Assembly (NCBI GenBank): GCA_947498845.1
Contig: CANMLX010000011.1
Location: 51,060 to 115,059, forward strand
Length of the DNA stretch: 64,000 nucleotides
Reading direction: 5' to 3'
From: an uncultured Flavobacteriaceae bacterium
Lineage (GTDB): Bacteria > Bacteroidota > Bacteroidia > Flavobacteriales > Flavobacteriaceae
In this document: piece after piece, positions 54,225 to 63,865 of the stretch
Layout: each line of letters begins with the position of its first letter
Position numbering within the stretch: the first letter of the stretch is position 1
The notes under the pieces: generated by a model
Database searches by the model: none
Told to the model about the DNA's origin: nothing
Seen by the model: the letters and a program-made list of their open reading frames with translations, nothing else
Program-made: the position numbers and the translations under genes

Positions 54225-55243
54225 TGTTATATGTTGTGCTATTCTTTTTAATGGTATCATTACTACTGTATGTGATTTTAGCTGGCGCCGATTTTGGTGC
54301 TGGTATTATAGAATTGTTTTCATCAAAACAAAATCAAGAAATCACAAAAAAAACAGTATACCGCGTTATTGGCCCTGTATGGGAAGCTAATCATATATGG
54401 GTTATCATTATGGTTGTTATTCTATGGGTAGGGTTTCCCAAATTTTATAATGTGTTGGTTGTTTATCTTCATATCCCATTAACCTTAATTTTATTGGGCA
54501 TAACCATGAGAGGAGTTTCTTTTGTATTTAGACACTATGATGCTTTTAAAGATAAATCTCAGATTGTTTACGACTGGATGTTTAGGGTGTCTAGTCTATT
54601 AACGCCTTTATTTTTAGGGATCACATTTGGAGCTACTATATATGGTGAAATAATTATTACAGATAATTATACTTCCTTAAGTTTCTATGATTTATTTATA
54701 GCGCCCTGGCTTAACGTATTCTGTATTTCAGTAGGATTATTTTTCACCGCATTATGTGCATTTTTGGCATCTACATTATTAATTGGTGAAGCGAAATCAA
54801 ATGAGCGGGCTTTGTTTGTAAAAAAAGCCAGAGTTTCTAATGTAGTTGTAATTATATTGGGGTTTTTAGTATTAAGCTATGGTTTTATTAATAACATTAG
54901 TTTTGTAACAGATTTTATTAAAAATCCCTACACCATAGGTTTAGTTACTTTATCTGCCATTTTAATTTTCCCTTTAACAAATAGTATAAAAAAAGCAAAA
55001 AAAATAAAGAGTCGTTTTTTTGCAGGAATTCAAGTTGTGTTGATATTATTGGCAGCCTTAATAGTCCACTACCCAAACTTATTAATAACTTCAAAAACTA
55101 GTTTAAGTATTATTGCAACTGCTTCTTCCGATAAGGTTATAAGCGTTTTAGGTATGTCACTAATTATAGGAGGCTTGGTTATATTACCTGGATTGTTTCA
55201 CCTTTTTAAATCATTTAAAATGATAAAAGTATTGGAGCGTTAA
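54224..55243 (+). CDS. cydB: Cytochrome bd-type quinol oxidase subunit II
   Basis: The 339-residue membrane protein has about eight transmembrane segments and the family start: VILAGADFGAGIIELFSSKQ, followed by VIGPVWEANHIWVIIMVVIL. It pairs with CydA. It starts by a one-base overlap with cydA (TAATG) and ends with a 4-bp overlap with the convergent CapK/PaaK-like gene. Confidence 0.95.
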   Translation: MLYVVLFFLMVSLLLYVILAGADFGAGIIELFSSKQNQEITKKTVYRVIGPVWEANHIWVIIMVVILWVGFPKFYNVLVVYLHIPLTLILLGITMRGVSFVFRHYDAFKDKSQIVYDWMFRVSSLLTPLFLGITFGATIYGEIIITDNYTSLSFYDLFIAPWLNVFCISVGLFFTALCAFLASTLLIGEAKSNERALFVKKARVSNVVVIILGFLVLSYGFINNISFVTDFIKNPYTIGLVTLSAILIFPLTNSIKKAKKIKSRFFAGIQVVLILLAALIVHYPNLLITSKTSLSIIATASSDKVISVLGMSLIIGGLVILPGLFHLFKSFKMIKVLER

Positions 55244-56568
55244 TCTTGATCTTGATGCTCTTTAATATAATTGTTAATTACCATTTTACGTTTTCCAGAA
55301 TTAAGCACAGGTATTTCGTTAACATAATCAATTATAATACTAGCATCTTCACCAAGTTCGCTTTTTAAATTTTCTATTAAATTGGTCTCTTGATTAAACG
55401 TGCCATCAATGTTTAATATCACTCTAAATTGCTTTTTACCTTCTTGAATTAGTTGAAACTGCTTTAATTCTTGGAAGTGTTCCATTTCATAAGCTACATA
55501 TGGAGATAAAGGCGCTCCATTGGTATTATAAATTAAATCCATTTTTCTTCCATAAACTTTTGAAAACGAAGGCGCTCCATTAAAAAAATCATTTTTATTA
55601 TCCATAATCGCAACATCACCAGTATCATAACGAATCATTGGCATGGCATAATTAAACAAATCTGTAATCACTACTCTACCCAATTCGCCTTGCTGTGCAG
55701 GTGTATCACTTTCTAAATCTAATAATTCAACATAATAGCTTGCCCAATTTATATGAAAGTTGTTTCCTTTGGATAGCATTTGTTGAGATAATATCCCATT
55801 TTCTACATTTGAGTATCTAGAAACTGTATCTACACCAAAATATTTGCGTAAGGATGTTTTTGTTTCAATACTAAGCGTTTCAGACATAGCAATTATGGAC
55901 GCCACTTTATTTAATATTGGCTTAGCCTCTACCCTATCTAGATACTTACAGATTTGTCTCAAACCTGAAGCATATGCCAAAAATGAAATAGGAGAATTTT
56001 CATTTTTTAAATCATTAATTAACACAGAAATATCATGATCTGTTAATTTTGAAATATGCAGCACTTTTATATTTCTAAATCTATTAATTAACGATTTTTC
56101 AGCTATTTCTTTACTCCATAATTTTAAATAATACAGTTTATTTCCCAGATTAAAACCTCCAGCTTTAGCAAAATAAATAGTATCTGCTGTATTTCTTGCT
56201 TTTTTAATAGCATCAATATAAACATTAAAAGGCGTTCCTGTTGAACCACTTGTAGCTACCTTTTGGTATTTATTGATACTTTGTTTATTAGAAATAAAAT
56301 TTTTATAATCTTGCCTTATCTCCTTTTTATCTATTATCGGAAATTCGTTAAGGGTTTTAAATTTTTTATACGATTTGTATTTAGAAACTGTATTTACCGA
56401 ATGTTCTAATATATTTTGTAAATGTTTTTCTCTTAAATTTCTAGATTCTAACGAATTATAATTTTCAAGAATAAAAGAAATCTCTTTGTAATTATTTTTT
56501 ACTTTATTTCCTTTTATATTATCCAAGGTCCAAAATAGAGCAGATCTAAAATTTTCAGAAAATTTCAT
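55240..56568 (-). CDS. Phenylacetate-CoA ligase family / CapK-like adenylate-forming protein
   Basis: The 442-residue protein is of the PaaK/CapK branch of AMP-binding enzymes. The P-loop-like motif VATSGSTGTPFNVYID is followed by YDTGDVAIMDN and a C-terminal GKRKMVINNYI segment. CapK-like members lie in capsule and polysaccharide gene clusters and may activate acids for sugar decoration. Here it is alone and convergent with cydB (4 bp overlap), so its substrate is unknown. Confidence 0.85.
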   Translation of the reverse strand: MKFSENFRSALFWTLDNIKGNKVKNNYKEISFILENYNSLESRNLREKHLQNILEHSVNTVSKYKSYKKFKTLNEFPIIDKKEIRQDYKNFISNKQSINKYQKVATSGSTGTPFNVYIDAIKKARNTADTIYFAKAGGFNLGNKLYYLKLWSKEIAEKSLINRFRNIKVLHISKLTDHDISVLINDLKNENSPISFLAYASGLRQICKYLDRVEAKPILNKVASIIAMSETLSIETKTSLRKYFGVDTVSRYSNVENGILSQQMLSKGNNFHINWASYYVELLDLESDTPAQQGELGRVVITDLFNYAMPMIRYDTGDVAIMDNKNDFFNGAPSFSKVYGRKMDLIYNTNGAPLSPYVAYEMEHFQELKQFQLIQEGKKQFRVILNIDGTFNQETNLIENLKSELGEDASIIIDYVNEIPVLNSGKRKMVINNYIKEHQDQD

Positions 56569-56661
56569 TTAGTAAGGGTTTAGTTACGGTGGTTGGTTCA
56601 GCTTTTAAAATTAATTTTTAAGAGATAGGGCTAGCAAAAATTCACAAAATTTTAACAGATA

Positions 56662-56823
56662 ATACCAATTCTTAAATGAATTTACTGTAAAGTAAAATGA
56701 TGAATTTTGGAATTATATGATACAGAAAAAATAAGCATAGCTGTAACTACGGTTCTTTTTTATGTTGAAATAGAATTTCAAAAGGCACTTTTTAACTCAG
56801 TAAATTCATTTAAGAACTGGTAT
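56662..56823. repeat. Family A intergenic element, copy 3 (best preserved ends)
   Basis: This is a 162-bp non-coding element whose ends match as inverted repeats at 25 of 26 positions: ATACCAATTCTTAAATGAA (then TTTACTG) and ATACCAGTTCTTAAATGAA (then TTTACTG). The body is like copies 1 and 2 (GGAATTATATGATACAGAAA, AATAAGCATAGCTGTAACTA). It lies 94 bp before the start of the CapK-like gene. Confidence 0.9.
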
Positions 56824-57178
56824 AAATGTGATATAAACAAAACATTAAAAGCAATCTTTTGAGCAAAATCTCATCTCATGTTATTTTAGCTTTGAAATTA
56901 CGCGCTAAGAATTTGAATTATTTTTCAGGAATTGCTAAAAAATCGTAACATAGCCATGACTACGATATTTTTTTTCAACAAAAAATAAACAAGAAAGAAA
57001 TTATTTATGGGGAATTTTAAAATCAAAACGGTGATCTCTGAGATGCGAAATTCAATCTAATTGATTGCTATTTTGGTTATCTTATAAATTTAAAAACGAT
57101 AACTTAATTATTTGGTTCTTTTGTATTTAAACTGTGAACATAAACTCAATTAAGCTTTAAAATATAACCTTTATATAA
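56824..57178. other. 355-bp AT-rich gap with one hairpin
   Basis: No gene is visible. AAAAAATCGTA (about 56939) and TACGATATTTTTT (about 56964) face each other around CATAGCCATGAC, a layout echoing the central part of the family A and C elements (CATAGC between AT-rich arms). This could be a decayed element of the same kind. Confidence 0.4.
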
Positions 57179-57574
57179 TTATAAAGTCAACATCCAAGAG
57201 CTTTGCAGCTTTTTAAACTTTCGTATTTCTCGTCTTAAAATAGGTAAAAACTCTTTCCCATTACTACTGCTTTTTTCTAGGCGATAAGAGTTTTTATAAA
57301 GCAGATTAGTTAATTGCTTTAAGGAAGCTAAGTGTCTATGTTTTCTATCAGAAAATCGTTCTCTCTGTGCTTTTTCTATTTCTGGAACTAATGATATTGA
57401 CTGCTGTACAATATCCCCTGTAAAGTAAATATGCCCATCCTCTGTACCATCTTCTTTAAGTGGTGCTAGGTCTGCATTTAAATAAGATGAAATGTTTTGA
57501 GATATATTAAATATCTCAACAGCTTTCTTATAAATCGGTAATTCCGATAGATTTACTGGGGTATTATTAGACAT
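57179..57574 (-). CDS. Hypothetical helical protein
   Basis: I do not recognise this 131-residue protein. It is predicted all-helical by eye: SELPIYKKAVEIFNISQNISSYL, then an acidic loop (LKEDGTEDGHIYFTGD), then SISLVPEIEKAQRERFS, LKQLTNLLYKNSYRLEKSS and a basic end (REIRKFKKLQSSWMLTL). The layout vaguely recalls four-helix bundle proteins of the 23S rRNA intervening-sequence type but the length and motifs do not decide. It diverges from the Lrp gene with a 122-bp gap. Confidence 0.65.
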   Translation of the reverse strand: MSNNTPVNLSELPIYKKAVEIFNISQNISSYLNADLAPLKEDGTEDGHIYFTGDIVQQSISLVPEIEKAQRERFSDRKHRHLASLKQLTNLLYKNSYRLEKSSSNGKEFLPILRREIRKFKKLQSSWMLTL

Positions 57575-57696
57575 AACTCAATCTTTCATAGCAATAACCC
57601 AAAGTTACTCACAAACTATTAGACTTAACTTTAATATTTAAAGTAAATACATATATTTGCTTTAAATATTATATTTTTACAAACCAAAAACTTTAA

Positions 57697-58140
57697 ATGA
57701 AATTAGATGAGCTTAACATAAAGATTTTGAATTGTTTACAACATAATGCCAGACAATCCAATGCTGAGATTGGTAGACAGGTGGGTATTACGTCCCCTGC
57801 TGTATCCGAACGTATAAAAAAAATGGAAGATTTAGGTATTATTGAGGGATACAAAGCCATGGTAGCTCCTCTGGAAATGGGATACCAATTAAAGGCGATC
57901 ATCACTTTAAGAGCTTTTATGGGAAAACTAAAACCTTTTCTAGATAAAGTAAAAAATTTTGATGAAGTGGTTAATTGCTATCGCATCACAGGTGATGAAA
58001 ACATAGTAATGGAAGTTGTTTTAAAAAACCAAAAACATTTAGAAGCTTTTATAGACAACTTAATTATTTATGGGGAATCTAAAACGCAAATTGTACTCTC
58101 TCGTGTTATAAGGCATAAATCTATTAAAGCTGCTGAATAA
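57697..58140 (+). CDS. Lrp/AsnC-family transcriptional regulator
   Basis: The 147-residue protein has an N-terminal winged helix-turn-helix (LNIKILNCLQHNARQSNAEIG … AVSERIKKMEDLGIIEGYKAM) and a C-terminal RAM ligand-binding domain (LKAIITLRAFMGKLKPF … VVNCYRITGDENIVMEVVLK). Such regulators answer to amino acids, often controlling neighbouring or global metabolism. It lies between the divergent hypothetical gene and the convergent VOC gene, whose stop is 3 bp away. The effector is unknown. Confidence 0.95.
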   Translation: MKLDELNIKILNCLQHNARQSNAEIGRQVGITSPAVSERIKKMEDLGIIEGYKAMVAPLEMGYQLKAIITLRAFMGKLKPFLDKVKNFDEVVNCYRITGDENIVMEVVLKNQKHLEAFIDNLIIYGESKTQIVLSRVIRHKSIKAAE

Positions 58141-58143
58141 TTA

Positions 58144-58521
58144 TTATTCTATTCGCCATGGTGGATTTTTCCTGTTTGTACCAGCGTTATACAAAACAAT
58201 AGAATTACCATCCAAATCTTCTAAACGTGCTTCTCGCCATAACCATGATTGGTTTTTTGGTAATTGTTTAAAAACAATACCTTTTTCTTGTAAATAAACA
58301 ACCTTATTATCTAAATGTTCACACTCAAAATAAACCATTACGCCTCCTTTTCTTGGTAATACATCTGTTTTGTGGATGGAAAATGTAGCATCGCCTTCAG
58401 GACATTCAAAACGCACATATTTTGGGATAGCGTCTACTATAAGACGCAATCCCAAAATTTTATAAAATTCAGTAGCTTTTTCAACATCCAATGAAGGGAT
58501 AGTAACCTGATTTAAATTCAT
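58144..58521 (-). CDS. VOC (glyoxalase/bleomycin resistance) family protein
   Basis: The 125-residue protein has the paired beta-alpha-beta-beta-beta modules of the vicinal-oxygen-chelate fold: NQVTIPSLDVEKATEFYKIL at the start, GGVMVYFECEHLD in the middle and LEDLDGNSIVLYNAG near the end, with a metal-binding Glu likely in the last. It may be an isomerase, dioxygenase or resistance protein; the sequence does not say which. It follows the MFS gene by 5 bp on the same strand, so the pair is an operon. Confidence 0.9.
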   Translation of the reverse strand: MNLNQVTIPSLDVEKATEFYKILGLRLIVDAIPKYVRFECPEGDATFSIHKTDVLPRKGGVMVYFECEHLDNKVVYLQEKGIVFKQLPKNQSWLWREARLEDLDGNSIVLYNAGTNRKNPPWRIE

Positions 58522-58526
58522 AATTA

Positions 58527-59729
58527 TTATGCTTTAGTTTTTAAATAATTTTTCAGTATAAATAAAGAAAAAACACCTCCTGCACCTAATGCTGTGATAA
58601 TATACCAGGTTGTATCAAAACTCAATTCATCTACCATTTTTAAACCCGTTTTGTGACCAAATATATGCGCTAAAGAAAAAGCTATTGAGTATAGCGCCAT
58701 ATATTCTCCTTGATTACCTTTTTTTGCTCGTTCTAAGGCAAAAGCATTAGAAAAAGGAAATGCGATCATTTCTCCTACAGTCATTAAAAACATCCCTACA
58801 ATTAATATCCCAGACCATGTTGTAAAATTCAAAATTAAAAAACTTAATGTTGTTAATACTAAACCTATTTTTACTAATACAACTTTAGATAAATGCGTGC
58901 CTTCTAACCATTTTATTAATGGCATTTCCAGTAAGAAAATAAGGAACCCATTAGCGCCTAAAAGTAATCCAATTTCTAATTCGCTAAGAAAATGTTTTTC
59001 CCTGTAATAAATTGGCATCGTAGAGAAATATTGTAAAAATATGACTCCAAATAAAAACATTGAAATTAGAAATATCACGAATGCTTTATCATAATAAGCA
59101 GAATCTGGATTTTTAACAACAATATCATCTTGTTCTTTAGATTTTCTAGGGTTTAAAACCAATACCATTACTAAAGTAGCCAATAAACAAGTAATCCCAT
59201 CTACCCAAAATAAACCGCCATAACCTAAAGAGGTAATAATTAATCCTCCAACAGCAGGTCCTGCAGAAAACCCTAAATTTATAGCCAACCTAATAAGGGT
59301 GACACTACGTGTTTTATTTTCAACCTTGCTATAAGCGCTTAAAGCAACAAACATGGCTGGTCTAAACATATCTGCAACTAACATCACTAAGAATATGCCT
59401 AAACATAACGTGTAAAACGTATTAAGAAATTGTAGCGTAATAAACAATATACCTGTGCTTACCAAACTTCTTACCATAACTTTATAATAGCCTATACGAT
59501 CTGTTAGCTTACCTCCTAACCATGACCCCAATATTGACCCTAATCCAAAACACACCATAATACTACCTACATTACTTAAGGTAAACTTAAGGTCTTCTTT
59601 TAAATACAGGGATAAAAATGGAATGACCATAGTACCCGCCCTGTTTATAAATGTTACTAAAGCAAGCCACCAAACCTCTTTAGACAAGCCTTTAAAGGTA
59701 TTCGCGTAATTGTGTATTAGTCTTTTCAT
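58527..59729 (-). CDS. Major facilitator superfamily transporter
   Basis: The 400-residue protein has 12 hydrophobic segments, with the MFS loop motif between helices 2 and 3 (GSWLGGKLTDRIGYYKVMV), and a central charged loop (NPRKSKEQDDIVVKNPDSAY). It resembles drug:proton antiporters of the MDR type. Its co-transcription with the VOC-family gene would fit export plus detoxification of a small molecule, but this is inference. It diverges from the P450 gene over a 302-bp gap. Confidence 0.92.
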   Translation of the reverse strand: MKRLIHNYANTFKGLSKEVWWLALVTFINRAGTMVIPFLSLYLKEDLKFTLSNVGSIMVCFGLGSILGSWLGGKLTDRIGYYKVMVRSLVSTGILFITLQFLNTFYTLCLGIFLVMLVADMFRPAMFVALSAYSKVENKTRSVTLIRLAINLGFSAGPAVGGLIITSLGYGGLFWVDGITCLLATLVMVLVLNPRKSKEQDDIVVKNPDSAYYDKAFVIFLISMFLFGVIFLQYFSTMPIYYREKHFLSELEIGLLLGANGFLIFLLEMPLIKWLEGTHLSKVVLVKIGLVLTTLSFLILNFTTWSGILIVGMFLMTVGEMIAFPFSNAFALERAKKGNQGEYMALYSIAFSLAHIFGHKTGLKMVDELSFDTTWYIITALGAGGVFSLFILKNYLKTKA

Positions 59730-59797
59730 TAGTTTTAGGTATTGTAATTTATTTTCAAATTTTGTTTTTTATTAAAGGGGTTAAATGTTTAAAAACA

Positions 59798-59825
59798 AAA
59801 AGTCCGACTTGTGAGTCGGACTTTT
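59798..59825 (-). terminator. Rho-independent-type terminator in a divergent intergenic region
   Basis: AAAAGTCCGACT and AGTCGGACTTTT form a perfect stem with a 4-nt loop; on the minus strand a T-rich run follows. It lies between two divergent genes (MFS and P450), where no gene is expected to end. It could end an unannotated short minus-strand RNA or attenuate the MFS-VOC leader. The rest of the 302-bp gap shows no ORF. Confidence 0.75.
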
Positions 59826-60031
59826 AAATATTGTAATATCTTTTTTATATACATAGTATCACAACACACTAAAAGCTCGACCCGTTCTAATTAAAGAACA
59901 CATCCACTGTTTTGTATAAATTGTGACGTTGTTACGCATTTTGTTTCTTTTGTTTGCACAAAGCTATATAAAATAATCTTATGTTGTATTTTTGATGATA
60001 TGTTTTTGTAATAAAAAGATCGTTTTTATTT

Positions 60032-61441
60032 ATGTCTAACAATTCTCCTATTACAATTAAAGATTTAAAATCTCCAAAAGGTACATTTTTGTTGGGGCAC
60101 TTACTTCAATTTAATACTTATAACAAACACCAAGTATTAGAACGCTGGGTAGAGGAATCTGGTCATCTTTTTAAAATCCATTTTATAGGAAAAGAATTTA
60201 TAGTTTCTGCTAATCCAAATTTGAATAATAAAATTTTACGAGCTAGACCAGAAACATTCAAGCGCTTCTCTAAGATTGATGAAATTTTAAAGGAAATGGG
60301 AATTAATGGGGTATTTAATGCTGAAGGAATGACTTGGAAACGTCACAGAAAACCAGTTACAGAAGCTTTAAATCTCAAAAATATAAAAGCATACTATCCT
60401 ATAATTTCTGAGAAAACAGAAAACATTCTTAAAAAGTTTAAAAATTACGTAGCTAATAATAAACAAACAATTAATGTACAGAAAGAGTTTATGGCATATA
60501 CCATAGATATTACTACTGAGGTTGCTTTTGGTTATAAATTAAATACTATTAATAACAACGTTAATAGCTTCCAAAAACATTTAGAGGTTATTTTTCCTAA
60601 AATTAACAGCCGCGTTACTGCTCCAATTCCTATTTGGAGATACTTTAAAAGTAAAAGTGACAAAACATTAGAAGTAGCTTTAAAAGGGATTAAAACTATA
60701 ATTTACGATGTGATAGCACAAGCAAAAAAGCGAATTGAAGCCAACCCGCAATTAAGAGAACATCCTACTAATTTTTTAGAAACCTTATTAGTGGATGACA
60801 CAAACACTAAACTTAGTGATGATGAAATTTATGGAAATATATTCACAATGTTATTAGCTGGTGAAGATACGACTTCAAACTCCTTATCTTGGACGCTTTT
60901 CTATTTAGCACAACACCCAGAAATCGTTAAAAAAATCAGGCAAGAAGCCATAGCTATTTACAAAGACGAATCTGTTTTAAAAAACTATAAAAATAGTGAA
61001 TTGCTTAAGTATACTAATGCTGTTATTCAAGAGAGTTTACGCCTTAAACCAACAACGCCGCAATTATATTTAGAATCTAACACAGATACTATTATTGATA
61101 ATTTTTCAATTCCAAAAGGCACTTGTATTATTCTACAGAATAAAGTAGCACAAACTAAGGATGATTATTTTTCGGAGGCCAATACGTTTATTCCCGAACG
61201 GTGGCTTAAAAATGGATGTCCGTTGCATAACAACCATACCCCAAATATTGTAAGAACTTTTGGAGGTGGCTCTAGATACTGTCCTGGTATGCATTTGGCA
61301 AAAAGTGAGATGGTTACCTTAATTTCTACCTTATGTAAACATTTTAACTTTAAACTGGAAAGTAAACCTGAGACTATTAAAGAACGTTTTGAATTTACCA
61401 TGTACCCCGAAAATCTAGAGATTACTTTTACTAACGTTTAG
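60032..61441 (+). CDS. Cytochrome P450
   Basis: The 469-residue protein has all P450 landmarks: WKRHRKPVTEAL in helix C, the oxygen-activation I-helix motif LLAGEDTTSNSLSW, ExxR in VIQESLRLKPTTP, and the haem-binding loop FGGGSRYCPGMHLAKSE with Cys417. No transmembrane anchor or fused reductase is present, so it needs separate electron donors, which are not in the window. Substrate unknown; the fold family resembles fatty-acid/terpene type P450s of marine flavobacteria. A possible -7 element (TATTTTTG at 59987-59994) lies 38 bp upstream. Confidence 0.95.
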   Translation: MSNNSPITIKDLKSPKGTFLLGHLLQFNTYNKHQVLERWVEESGHLFKIHFIGKEFIVSANPNLNNKILRARPETFKRFSKIDEILKEMGINGVFNAEGMTWKRHRKPVTEALNLKNIKAYYPIISEKTENILKKFKNYVANNKQTINVQKEFMAYTIDITTEVAFGYKLNTINNNVNSFQKHLEVIFPKINSRVTAPIPIWRYFKSKSDKTLEVALKGIKTIIYDVIAQAKKRIEANPQLREHPTNFLETLLVDDTNTKLSDDEIYGNIFTMLLAGEDTTSNSLSWTLFYLAQHPEIVKKIRQEAIAIYKDESVLKNYKNSELLKYTNAVIQESLRLKPTTPQLYLESNTDTIIDNFSIPKGTCIILQNKVAQTKDDYFSEANTFIPERWLKNGCPLHNNHTPNIVRTFGGGSRYCPGMHLAKSEMVTLISTLCKHFNFKLESKPETIKERFEFTMYPENLEITFTNV

Positions 61442-61465
61442 GTATTTTAAACCACTGAATGACTT

Positions 61466-62077
61466 ATGAAAGTTAAATATCCAATCATATTATTTATAAT
61501 TATTGCCTTTAATTGTTCTCAAAACAAACGTACTATAAAAGGAGAAACAATATTTCAGCGTGAATTAAACGCTAAATTTAAAGATGCCACACAATCACCA
61601 TTAAAAAAGAAAGACAGAAAAAATTTTACAGGTTTAGACTTTTTTAATTTAGATTCCTCTTTCGTTGTAAAGGCTACATTAAAAAGAACACCTAATTCTA
61701 AATGGTTTAAAATGAAAACCACTACCGAAAGATTATCCGAAGAACGTGTTTATGGTATTTTACATTTTAATCTTAAAGGAAAAACATACCAACTAAACCT
61801 TTACCAAGGCAAAGATTTGCTTTACAAAAAAGGATTCGAAAACTATTTATTTCTACCTTTTTTAGATGAAACTAATGGATTAGAAACCTACGGTGGTGGG
61901 CGTTATATCGATGCAAAAATTCCTGAAAGCGATGTCTTTGTTATAGATTTTAATAAAGCCTATAACCCATATTGTGCTTACAATGAAAAATATTCCTGCC
62001 CAATAGTTCCAAAAGCTAATTATTTAACAACCCGAATTGAAGCTGGAGTAAAAAATTTTAATGCAAAGCAAGACTAA
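61466..62077 (+). CDS. DUF1684 family lipoprotein
   Basis: The 203-residue protein has a lipobox Cys17 (IIIAFNCSQNK). The body matches the DUF1684 pattern: RKNFTGLDFFNLDSSFVVKA, GGGRYIDAKIP, and the ending FNKAYNPYCAYNEKYSCPIV with PKANYL. Members bind or act on unknown ligands; no enzyme activity is established to my knowledge. It starts 24 bp after the P450 stop, so the two may be co-transcribed. It ends with a 4-bp overlap with crcB on the other strand. Confidence 0.88.
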   Translation: MKVKYPIILFIIIAFNCSQNKRTIKGETIFQRELNAKFKDATQSPLKKKDRKNFTGLDFFNLDSSFVVKATLKRTPNSKWFKMKTTTERLSEERVYGILHFNLKGKTYQLNLYQGKDLLYKKGFENYLFLPFLDETNGLETYGGGRYIDAKIPESDVFVIDFNKAYNPYCAYNEKYSCPIVPKANYLTTRIEAGVKNFNAKQD

Positions 62078-62457
62078 GTAATTGAAAATAATTTAGCCGA
62101 AATAGAATATCCTAGCCATACACAAAGTAGTCCAAAAACTAAACTAGAGACAACGTAAGTAAAAAATAGTTTTGTTTGCCCCGATCTAAGATAAGACAAA
62201 CTTTCGTTTGCAAACGTGGAAAATGTTGTAAAACCACCACAAAATCCTGCCACTAAAAATAAAAGTAATTCGTTAGATATTTTATGTTTAACCAAAACAT
62301 AACCTAACACTAAACCAATAATAAAACTTCCTATTAAATTAGCGCTAAATGTACCCCACGAAAACTGAAAACTATTTGATGTAAATTGTTTCCCTATAAG
62401 ATACCGTAATACGCTACCAAACCCGCCTCCAACAAATACCAATAAAAGTTGTTTCAT
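62074..62457 (-). CDS. crcB: Fluoride ion channel CrcB/Fluc
   Basis: The 127-residue protein has four transmembrane helices and the Fluc signatures: GGGFGSVLRYLIGKQF at the start, the conserved Asn in ANLIGSFIIGLVLG, and GFCGGFTTFSTFANE. It acts as a dual-topology dimer exporting fluoride. No crcB-type fluoride riboswitch is seen upstream, where only one base separates it from the SRPBCC gene, so the pair is probably an operon. Its 3' end overlaps the DUF1684 gene by 4 bp. Confidence 0.95.
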   Translation of the reverse strand: MKQLLLVFVGGGFGSVLRYLIGKQFTSNSFQFSWGTFSANLIGSFIIGLVLGYVLVKHKISNELLLFLVAGFCGGFTTFSTFANESLSYLRSGQTKLFFTYVVSSLVFGLLCVWLGYSISAKLFSIT

Positions 62458-62458
62458 G

Positions 62459-63484
62459 TTACTTTACAGCAATATATATATCTGTAACCCAATCTGCTGG
62501 ATTTGGTGTTAGCGAGGGATCTGTTAAATACGTCTCTAGCATTGGTCCATTTTCTTCTAAAGTAAGTTCACCTTCTGTTTCAATAGTCTTAAATGCCGAT
62601 TCCCAGGCTTCTTTTAAGTTTTTATAATCCCCATTTAATGTTGTTTTTAAGGCTTTAAATGGTTTTAACTGCCCTGTCAAAACATCACTATCTGTTGAGA
62701 CTATTTTTTCGTTGGTAGGGATACAACATGAAAACATTACAGAGTTATTTTCTTCATCCCATTTATGATAATATGTAAAAGGAGCACCTGCCATGTTTAC
62801 CTTATTATTTACAGCATACATCCCTATTTTTGGAAGCATTTGTTTCATTTTCGCTTCCAGACCACTAATCTTACACGATGCTGTGTTGTATATATAATAG
62901 CCGCCTCCATGCTGTGTCACGCCTTTATTTTCTACGTTATATTTTCTCATATCGGTATTGATAATACTGTCTAATTTAAACAAGCCCCTATCAAAATCTG
63001 GAGCAGTATTTTCTTCTATAGAACCAGCAAAAGCTGTATACATTTTAGTCATAAAATCTTGTTTCCCTTTCATTGCCCATGTGACTTTTGTGCCTTGATC
63101 GCTCGTCTCAAAATCCCAACTAATATCAGATATAGACTCAAATGGTTTTATAAACTGAATTTGTTGTGAGATGGACTTATTTGGATCTACAGCTATGGTT
63201 TTCATAGTTCCTTCACCTAAAATTTCTCCACGCCATGAATAGCTTCCATCTACACCCGAGGTTTTATCCCCATAAGATAATGTAGCTGTAGGTTCCTGCT
63301 CTATCCAAGGTGAAAAACTAGGCCAATTTTTAAAATCGTTTATTTTATTAAAAATTATAGGTGTAGGTGCTTTTATAAGTTTGCTCCTAGAAAAATTAAA
63401 CGCACTAGGCTGAACGGCAATATATACAGCAAGACCTATAATGACAATAAGTAATAAGAATAAAATATATTTAAGAGCTTTCAT
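62459..63484 (-). CDS. SRPBCC-domain and GyrI-like-domain membrane-anchored protein
   Basis: The 341-residue protein has an N-terminal transmembrane helix (about 4-24, YILFLLLIVIIGLAVYIAV). A polyketide-cyclase-like SRPBCC domain covers about 30-180 (FNKINDFKNWPSFSPWIEQE, GEGTMKTIAVDPNKSISQQI), and a GyrI-like small-molecule-binding domain about 195-340 (QMLPKIGMYAVNNKVN … DPSLTPNPADWVTDIYIAVK). Such proteins bind small hydrophobic or cationic ligands; the role here is unknown. It is followed by crcB one base later. The gap 63485-64000 holds repeat ends only. Confidence 0.88.
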   Translation of the reverse strand: MKALKYILFLLLIVIIGLAVYIAVQPSAFNFSRSKLIKAPTPIIFNKINDFKNWPSFSPWIEQEPTATLSYGDKTSGVDGSYSWRGEILGEGTMKTIAVDPNKSISQQIQFIKPFESISDISWDFETSDQGTKVTWAMKGKQDFMTKMYTAFAGSIEENTAPDFDRGLFKLDSIINTDMRKYNVENKGVTQHGGGYYIYNTASCKISGLEAKMKQMLPKIGMYAVNNKVNMAGAPFTYYHKWDEENNSVMFSCCIPTNEKIVSTDSDVLTGQLKPFKALKTTLNGDYKNLKEAWESAFKTIETEGELTLEENGPMLETYLTDPSLTPNPADWVTDIYIAVK

Positions 63485-63865
63485 TTTTGTGGCATTTAAT
63501 GGATTAGTTCCTCAAATATAATCATTTTAAGATTTTAATCGCAACAAAATTTAACTCATAAATCTCTAAAAAAATTGTTTATTTATTGACTTTTAGTAAT
63601 CAATTTAAAACAATAAATCTAAAATAATTGTGTAGCAAATAACCCTATCAGGGGTCTGTTCTTTTATTCACACTAAATATTAATAATATAATATTAATAC
63701 AAATAAGTATAGACATTATAAGTAGTACTTTCATTTTGGTTTGCTTTAGTTATCTTATAGATGTAAAATATTACAAATGGTTGCGTAAAATAGCCTGCTA
63801 CTTATTAAACAAGCAAAACTAAGTTCTTCCTACCTCCTTTTTAATTATTGTTACTACTTTACATT

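Noticed and set aside
62074..63484. Fluoride riboswitch in front of crcB
   Set aside because: Only one base separates crcB from the upstream gene, and nothing resembling the riboswitch core precedes the SRPBCC gene.
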